From Oopsacas minuta (taxonomy: Eukaryota; Porifera; Hexactinellida; Lyssacinosida; Leucopsacidae), in the NCBI GenBank assembly GCA_024704765.1, contig JAKMXF010000199.1, positions 620,605 through 684,604 of the forward strand: a stretch of 64,000 nt of DNA, written 5' to 3'. This document shows, piece after piece, positions 59,271-64,000 of this stretch. The first letter of the stretch is position 1; the number at the start of each line of letters is the position of its first letter. Below the pieces are notes generated by a model. It was not told the DNA's origin, did not search any database, and was given only the letters and a program-made list of their open reading frames with translations. The position numbers and the translations under genes were made by a program.

Positions 59271-60070
59271 TAGTCTAGTATTGTACTAGACAATGTGAAC
59301 AATGATATGGCTAGTGGAAAAAATATTTTACAAAAAATATTATACTTGTAATATTCATAAAAAAGTACCAGCGATCCCTGTTTTCTCAAAGAAATTGAAT
59401 GACATAATATAAAAGAAGGAGCTTGTGAAGTTTTAGGCGATTCTGGGAAAGAATTATTTTTGAAATTTGAGTCTAAATTGAAAATTCCAAAATACATAAA
59501 AAACGACAATTATGCCATTTTTAGAACCCCATTGTGACTGTATCTTTCAGAATTTCATGATTATAGTGACTTAATGGTATACATCCATGTCTCGGCCATC
59601 GATTGTTATCAAAATATAATAGTTTGAGTTTGATTTTGGATATCAAATATCAATTTGAACTGACCCTACTTTTTGTAAAATGATGCTCACCTCTCTCCAA
59701 TATAACTTTGACTTCAAATTTGAATACTTGTATCTCCTCGAGTTTTAGGAATTTTTGGATGAAATTTAATTTACATAAACGTCCATGGGTCACAAATATA
59801 GACACAAAATTTCAGATTTGAATTCTCACATTCAGCTTGTCATTTTTAGTAGATAAGCGACCCTACTCATCATGACAAAGATCGATAGGCAAAAGTTACA
59901 AATATTTAAGAAAATTATATTTTATACATAGTCCAACACTCCTCTACCGAATGATATTAATTTCGTGTATATCTGATGAGTACAGGTAGGAGAAATTAGT
60001 GATTGAAATGATCCTGGTCGAATATCCTGCAAATTCACAGTCGTTTAATATAGATTAGTTAAAATCTCAA

Positions 60071-60556
60071 GGTGAAAGACTGTCCCTGGGCCAATAATAC
60101 TAATGAGTTAAAATCTCACCCAACAGCACTATATACGTAGCCCACATTATATATATTCCATAGCACGAATCTATATATCCCTAGAAAATAGCTATTCATT
60201 GGTTCATAATAATACGAGATATGGCCATTTTTGAGGTGACGTCATGAACTTTGAAGTTCAAATATCTATGGCGTCATAAATGGGAATTTATCCTCAAAAA
60301 TTTTTTCAGAAAAGTTATTTTTGTTTAAAGTTATCAAATTTATTCGAATCGACACTAACGACAAATATATAAATGTAACAATCACCATTTTGTCAAGGTT
60401 TTAGATTAGGACTTACTTGTGGGGCACAGTGCCTCAAATAGTAAGTAATCGGTTAAATAAAGGAGGGAAGAATAACCTTGAATCAGAACATAGTAATAAT
60501 AAATTTGAGTAAACATCCAGGCGTACTTTCAGAGATGAATAGTATCTCGCGAACAC
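60071..60556. other. Gap to the right of the inverted repeat
   Basis: A 12-bp direct repeat gttaaaatctca (60057 and 60108 regions) flanks about 38 bp that is not in the left arm. Otherwise nothing recognised. Confidence 0.35.
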
Positions 60557-61020
60557 CTAGAAATTGTTCAGCGACCCCCAGTTTGGGAAACAATGATCTA
60601 GATTCGGAAAACCCTCATACGAGTATACATCCTTAATGGTACCAATGCTAGCCCTGTCTGGGTACGGAATGGGCATCCTCACATTATTCCCCTTTTCAAT
60701 AGTCTTGCTATGTTTTATACTAGACCGTATCATGTCAGCACCTTGCTTCCTGACTGCTCTCCAGCCTCCTTGATGGAGCTTCTCAGTACTTCCCGATTTC
60801 CTGCAGTACTCATCTCGCGCACAGGAGTACTGTACTAGAGTCTTACAGTACGCGTTTTCTTGGTTCAGGCAGTCAGTATGTATTGGATCCAGTTTACAAT
60901 GGCTGCAACTCACAGTGCAATTGCCATCATCTATTACACAGGCTGGACAGAGAGGATAGTCAGTGAAGTAGGTGTCAGATGCGTAGGGAATAGGAGATGG
61001 TGTTGGACGTGAGTGGGATG
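60557..61020 (-). pseudogene. Tail of a KRBA2/SCAND3-like integrase-type transposon protein
   Basis: On the - strand: CPACVIDDGNCTVSCSHCK, VQYSCARDEYC, then WRAVRKQGADMIRSSIKHSK and GNNVRMPIPYPDRASIGTIK. The order is a small Cys-rich finger followed by a basic helix and a GD-V-x-VPVP-x-x-DR-like motif. It matches the C-terminus of KRBA2-like proteins derived from Ginger/integrase-type transposons. No integrase core is visible upstream. The first bases (60565-60598) instead look like a ZBED-type hAT end (tttcccaaactgggggtcgc on the - strand). Confidence 0.5.
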
Positions 61021-62004
61021 GATCAAAGGGTATCGGCTCGGGCTGGCCTGAAGTAATGTTAATGGTAATGCAGTAGTATTTTCTATCACTACTGTCGAGA
61101 ATAGTTGAGAATTTTCAAACAAAGTATTAATTTGTAAATAAGTAAAAAATTATGTCCTCCTAAATTATTTACAAAAGCAATTCAAAATTAACAAGCAATT
61201 TTACATATGCTGCGTTATCAATACCTTGTAATTGTTTAAAAAACCAATACAAGTGAAATTTTTTGTCTGATTTTCCGAATTAAAAAATTCAAGGTGTAAT
61301 TCGTGTCCCGATCAGCAGGGGGTACAGTAAGGTTGTAAGAATCGTCATCAAGATAGTAGGCATACATATCTTGCCTTTTTAGCTTAGAAAATGTAGAGGC
61401 GTACAAAGAGGACAATTCCTGCACGAAGTACATAATAGTTGTGATTGAGTTCGTGATGTGCGGCCGCTAAAGTATCCCACAGGTCTTCATTAGCCATACG
61501 CGTAACTTGCTCCGTGTAGTCCCCGGATTTTACCCCCTTTCACGTACAGGACATTTGGACATCAAACTCCTCAAACAGAATAGCGCAACTTGGTCCTGCC
61601 CCAATTGGGATCGTAGGTATTGCAAACATCCTCTCTGTAGCTCTCTATAAATCCCAGCTCTCTCCTCTCTCTCCACCAAATGTAAATTGATTGAGTTACT
61701 AAAGCTCTGCTCCGAAAATTTCTTAAGCATTTGACCAAGGGAAAAGTATAATGATTTTGTCCATTAGAAACATACGCAAACAATAATGACAAATTTATAC
61801 TAACTAGTTAGAAATAGCGCAGTAACTGTCGCGTGATAGTACAAGTGTTATTATAGGTCTATCCCCCAGTAGCATCTAGGTAACTTTGGTATGTGTGTTG
61901 ATTAGTGATTACACAAATATATTCGCATTTTTGTTAACTCATAGTAGCAAAAGTAGCAAATTATATAAGAATAATCTTACTCAATTTGGACGGTGACATA
62001 TATA
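61021..62004. other. Gap, possible further decay products
   Basis: A - strand frame near 61571-61792 reads protein-like (WWRERRELGF, YDPNWGRTKLRY) but I cannot name a family. Confidence 0.3.
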
Positions 62005-62918
62005 CAGTCAGGGGACAAAAGTATTCGACCACACAAATATATTGTCATAAATTGTATACTCTTTCCCGCTCCTATATATTGTGTAGTCTATATTCGTAGC
62101 TGCTATCTAGTAATTTGTATAGAATAACACATGTTTTCAAGAATTTCAAAAAAATATTTTAGATTGACACTTTTTGAAGGTGTTAATTATTAATAATTAT
62201 TAGATAATTATTGATAATCAAAATATGTGGTAATTCAAAACCTATTAAGAATCTATAATTTCTGACTTGATATTTGAATTCTACGTAGGCGAGTTACCCC
62301 AGATTGAAATTTCCAATCGGATTGAACAATTTTTACCAGAGTTATAGATGAATTTCAATTTTGTGCCATTTGTGCCACCTTTTGCCCAAGGTGGCACAAG
62401 TGGCCGCTACCAAGAGGTTATTTTGGAATTCAAGGGTTAGCATAGTCATATCATTCGAAAATATTACTTCGACTTATTCCTCCTAACCCTAGTTGATTTC
62501 CTTGTAGTGGCGCTTTTTCCTGCCACCTGTGCCACTTTTTGAAAAAGTGGCACAAGTGGGACAAATTGAAATTCTTTTATAACTCTGGTAAAATTGTTCA
62601 ATCCGATTGGAAATTTCAATCTGGGGTAACTCGCCTACGTAGAATTCAAATATCAAGTCAGAAATTATAGATTCTTAATAGGTTTTGAATTACCACATAT
62701 TTTGATTATCAATAATTATCTAATAATTATTAATAATTAACACCTTCAAAAAGTGTCAATCTAAAATATTTTTTTGAAATTCTTGAAAACATGTGTTATT
62801 CTATACAAATTACTAGATAGCAGCTACGAATATAGACTACACAATATATAGGAGCGGGAAAGAGTATACAATTTATGACAATATATTTGTGTGGTCGAAT
62901 ACTTTTGTCCCCTGACTG
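62005..62918. mobile_element. Long-terminal-inverted-repeat foldback (Tc1/mariner-type) element
   Basis: Starts cagtcaggggacaaaagtat and ends with its complement. TA flanks both ends (62003-62004 and 62919-62920). The two arms are near-perfect inverted copies of about 375 bp. The roughly 150-bp centre holds two strong hairpins: 62370-62399 (12-bp stem, 6-base loop) and 62528-62554 (13-bp stem, 1-base loop), both around tgtgccac. No transposase; the TA copies and the ggggacaaaagt ends suggest mobilisation by a Tc1-type enzyme. Confidence 0.93.
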
Positions 62919-62944
62919 TACTTATATATGATTAATTGCGTTTT

Positions 62945-63130
62945 AATAGTACTAGAGCGCTTCGCTTTCCTGGGTCGCTGCGTGATGAGCGGACGCATCC
63001 TTGAGCTTTGTGCCTTGTACAAGCATAATTAATAAACAGTTAAATTTTTCAGAGTTCTCGGGTGGCTACGCGACCTGATTACTCAGCACTACCTGGCTCG
63101 AATTCACAGAATAGCTAAGATTTTAATGTT
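62945..63130 (+). repeat. Dispersed repeat, copy of 26680-26850
   Basis: Contains gagcgcttcgctttcctggg, tcgctgcgtgatgagcg, ataaacagttaaattttt and tggctcgaattcacagaata, all present in order in the other copy. The preceding gattaattgcgttttaatag is also found near 33891. Confidence 0.5.
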
Positions 63131-63643
63131 TTATATTATTCATGAATATTTGATACAAATGCAAATAATGAACGGTCAGCTCAGGTAGAAGAAATCGGGG
63201 GTTTCGCCAAATATAGCAAATACAGTAGATTCCGAACCAATAGGGAACATCGGAGCCAGGCATTTTGACCAGATTAAGCGAAATATAGGTGTTGGGAACC
63301 TGAAGAAACTTATTACTTTTTGTATGTTTCTTTTTCTGGCGAGCTGAAAAGAAATAAAATTTCAGGAAACTAAACCAAATGATAATACAAATCCCATCGA
63401 AACAATTTCGTACTAAAGTAGATTTTTGTTAAATTCTAAAATTGCGAGGTTATGTCTCTAAATTAGGGTGGGGTTCTCCCAAAATTAAGAAAAGACTTCA
63501 TCCCTTCCATAATTGTCTCGTGCAGCTCCCGTTAGAGATACAATTCGAAATATATTAAAGACTGAATGAACATCACAATTCATAACCTGAAAATACAAAG
63601 ATTACAGTATTCAAATATATAGGGAATAAAAATTATGTACATA
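63131..63643. other. Gap before the SAM-domain gene
   Basis: A pogo-like start (cagtagattccgaacc, near 63222) appears without a clear partner. Probable 3' flank of the gene on the - strand. Confidence 0.35.
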
Positions 63644-64000
63644 TCATTTTGATCTAGAAAAATGCTGACAAATGTACTGAGCCAGAGAGTAAAACTTTTT
63701 TCCATCTTCACCAGTTATTCCCATATTATCAAGATATTTTTCATCTAAATAATAAAGCTGTATCGTGTCCTTAAAACCTGAACGTAATAGTAAAGAGTAG
63801 TATTTTCCTAAGCCGTATTTAATTAAAAACATTTCTAATTCAGTATTTTGTAAAGATTCAATAGTTTCTTCTATGGAAATCGAAGAAACACCTACACTCG
63901 ATTTTGGTTGAGCAATTGCAACCATTTTGCTACCTTCATTAGAAGAGTGAGACTTGTTAGCTAACATTTCATCATATAAATAATCTATATCTGAAGAGGT
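63644..64000 (-). CDS. SAM-domain protein, C-terminal part, runs off right edge
   Basis: The frame is open from the window edge (reading TSSDIDYLYDEMLANKSH) to a stop at 63644, about 118 codons. The last 65 residues form a sterile alpha motif: ELEMFLIKYGLGKYYSLLLR, then the helix around YLDEKYLDNMGITGEDGKKF and a final helix SLAQYICQHF. SAM domains mediate protein or RNA binding. The 50 residues before it are Ser-rich and look disordered. Because the C-terminal domain is all that is visible, the gene cannot be named. An ATG at 63967 is not necessarily the start, since the frame continues upstream. No transposon signature, so a host gene is likely. Confidence 0.75.
   Translation of the reverse strand, partial: TSSDIDYLYDEMLANKSHSSNEGSKMVAIAQPKSSVGVSSISIEETIESLQNTELEMFLIKYGLGKYYSLLLRSGFKDTIQLYYLDEKYLDNMGITGEDGKKFYSLAQYICQHFSRSK

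Larger units (their letters stand above)
56737..60070. repeat. Large inverted repeat, arms about 0.8 kb
   Basis: The left arm is 56737-57520 plus 58346-58359, interrupted by a small hAT. The right arm is 59271-60070 on the opposite strand. The arms match nearly base for base over about 0.8 kb, with a 0.9-kb unrelated spacer (58360-59270). At the inner end is a palindrome gtctagta-ttg-tactagac, where the hAT inserted in the left arm only. The right arm preserves the empty site. Open frames in the arms (for example 59180-59509) have no domain. Confidence 0.93.

Noticed and set aside
59180-59509. 109-codon - strand open frame
   Set aside because: It lies inside one arm of the large inverted repeat, has no domain, and its mirror in the other arm is equally open by virtue of the repeat.
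61571-61792. Protein-like - strand frame with WWRERRELGF
   Set aside because: No family recognised; too little to claim it belongs to the neighbouring integrase-type remnant.
1-64000. CRISPR array, prokaryotic operon or phage-type system
   Set aside because: No regularly spaced identical repeats, no Shine-Dalgarno-led gene strings; the transposases, intron and TFIIB are eukaryotic.

Overview
The window is eukaryotic, AT-rich nuclear DNA packed with cut-and-paste (class II) DNA transposons. The mix of D34D mariners, Tc1/maT-like elements, several hAT lineages, Merlin, a Mutator-like gene, a CACTA-like (CMC) element and pogo-type MITEs points to an arthropod. A small crustacean such as a copepod would fit, but the sequence does not settle the species. 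I recognised no reverse transcriptase, LTR, tRNA, rRNA or CRISPR.

Only two genes look like ordinary host genes. One is an uninterrupted general transcription factor IIB gene (32348-33304, + strand). The other is a SAM-domain C-terminus that runs off the right edge (63644-64000, - strand). Nearly every other protein trace is a transposase, mostly broken by frameshifts and stops.

Layout: 1-3 kb, remnants of two hAT transposases on the - strand. 3.5-6.3 kb, two decayed mariners. 6.3-10.4 kb, almost empty. 10.5-15 kb, a mariner with a 3.2-kb hAT inserted seven bases inside its left end. 15.2-16 kb, a deleted hAT. 20.6-22 kb, another mariner. 23.3-25.6 kb, a decayed ZMYM-type hAT. 27-32 kb, an inverted pair of one dispersed repeat flanking a Merlin element; one copy is split by a young Tc1-like element and the other preserves the empty site. 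32-33.4 kb, TFIIB. 36.3-41.8 kb, a nest: a CACTA-like element with a two-exon gene inside a hAT, which appears to lie inside a Mutator-like gene. 41.8-43.1 kb, a mariner. 48-50.4 kb, a ZBED5-type hAT. 50.8-53.6 kb, a pogo MITE and two maT-like elements. 54-55.8 kb, a second copy of the CACTA-like gene's first exon and a Merlin fragment. 56.7-60.1 kb, an approximately 0.8-kb inverted repeat with a small hAT in one arm only. 62-62.9 kb, a long-terminal-inverted-repeat foldback element.

Many insertions have exact target-site duplications (TA for Tc1/mariner, 8 bp for hAT, 3 bp for the CACTA-like element), so their relative ages can be read from the nesting. I see no host pathway or defence system. 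The most interesting material is the nested CACTA-like element and its gene family, together with the two cases where an empty and a filled insertion site lie in the same window.
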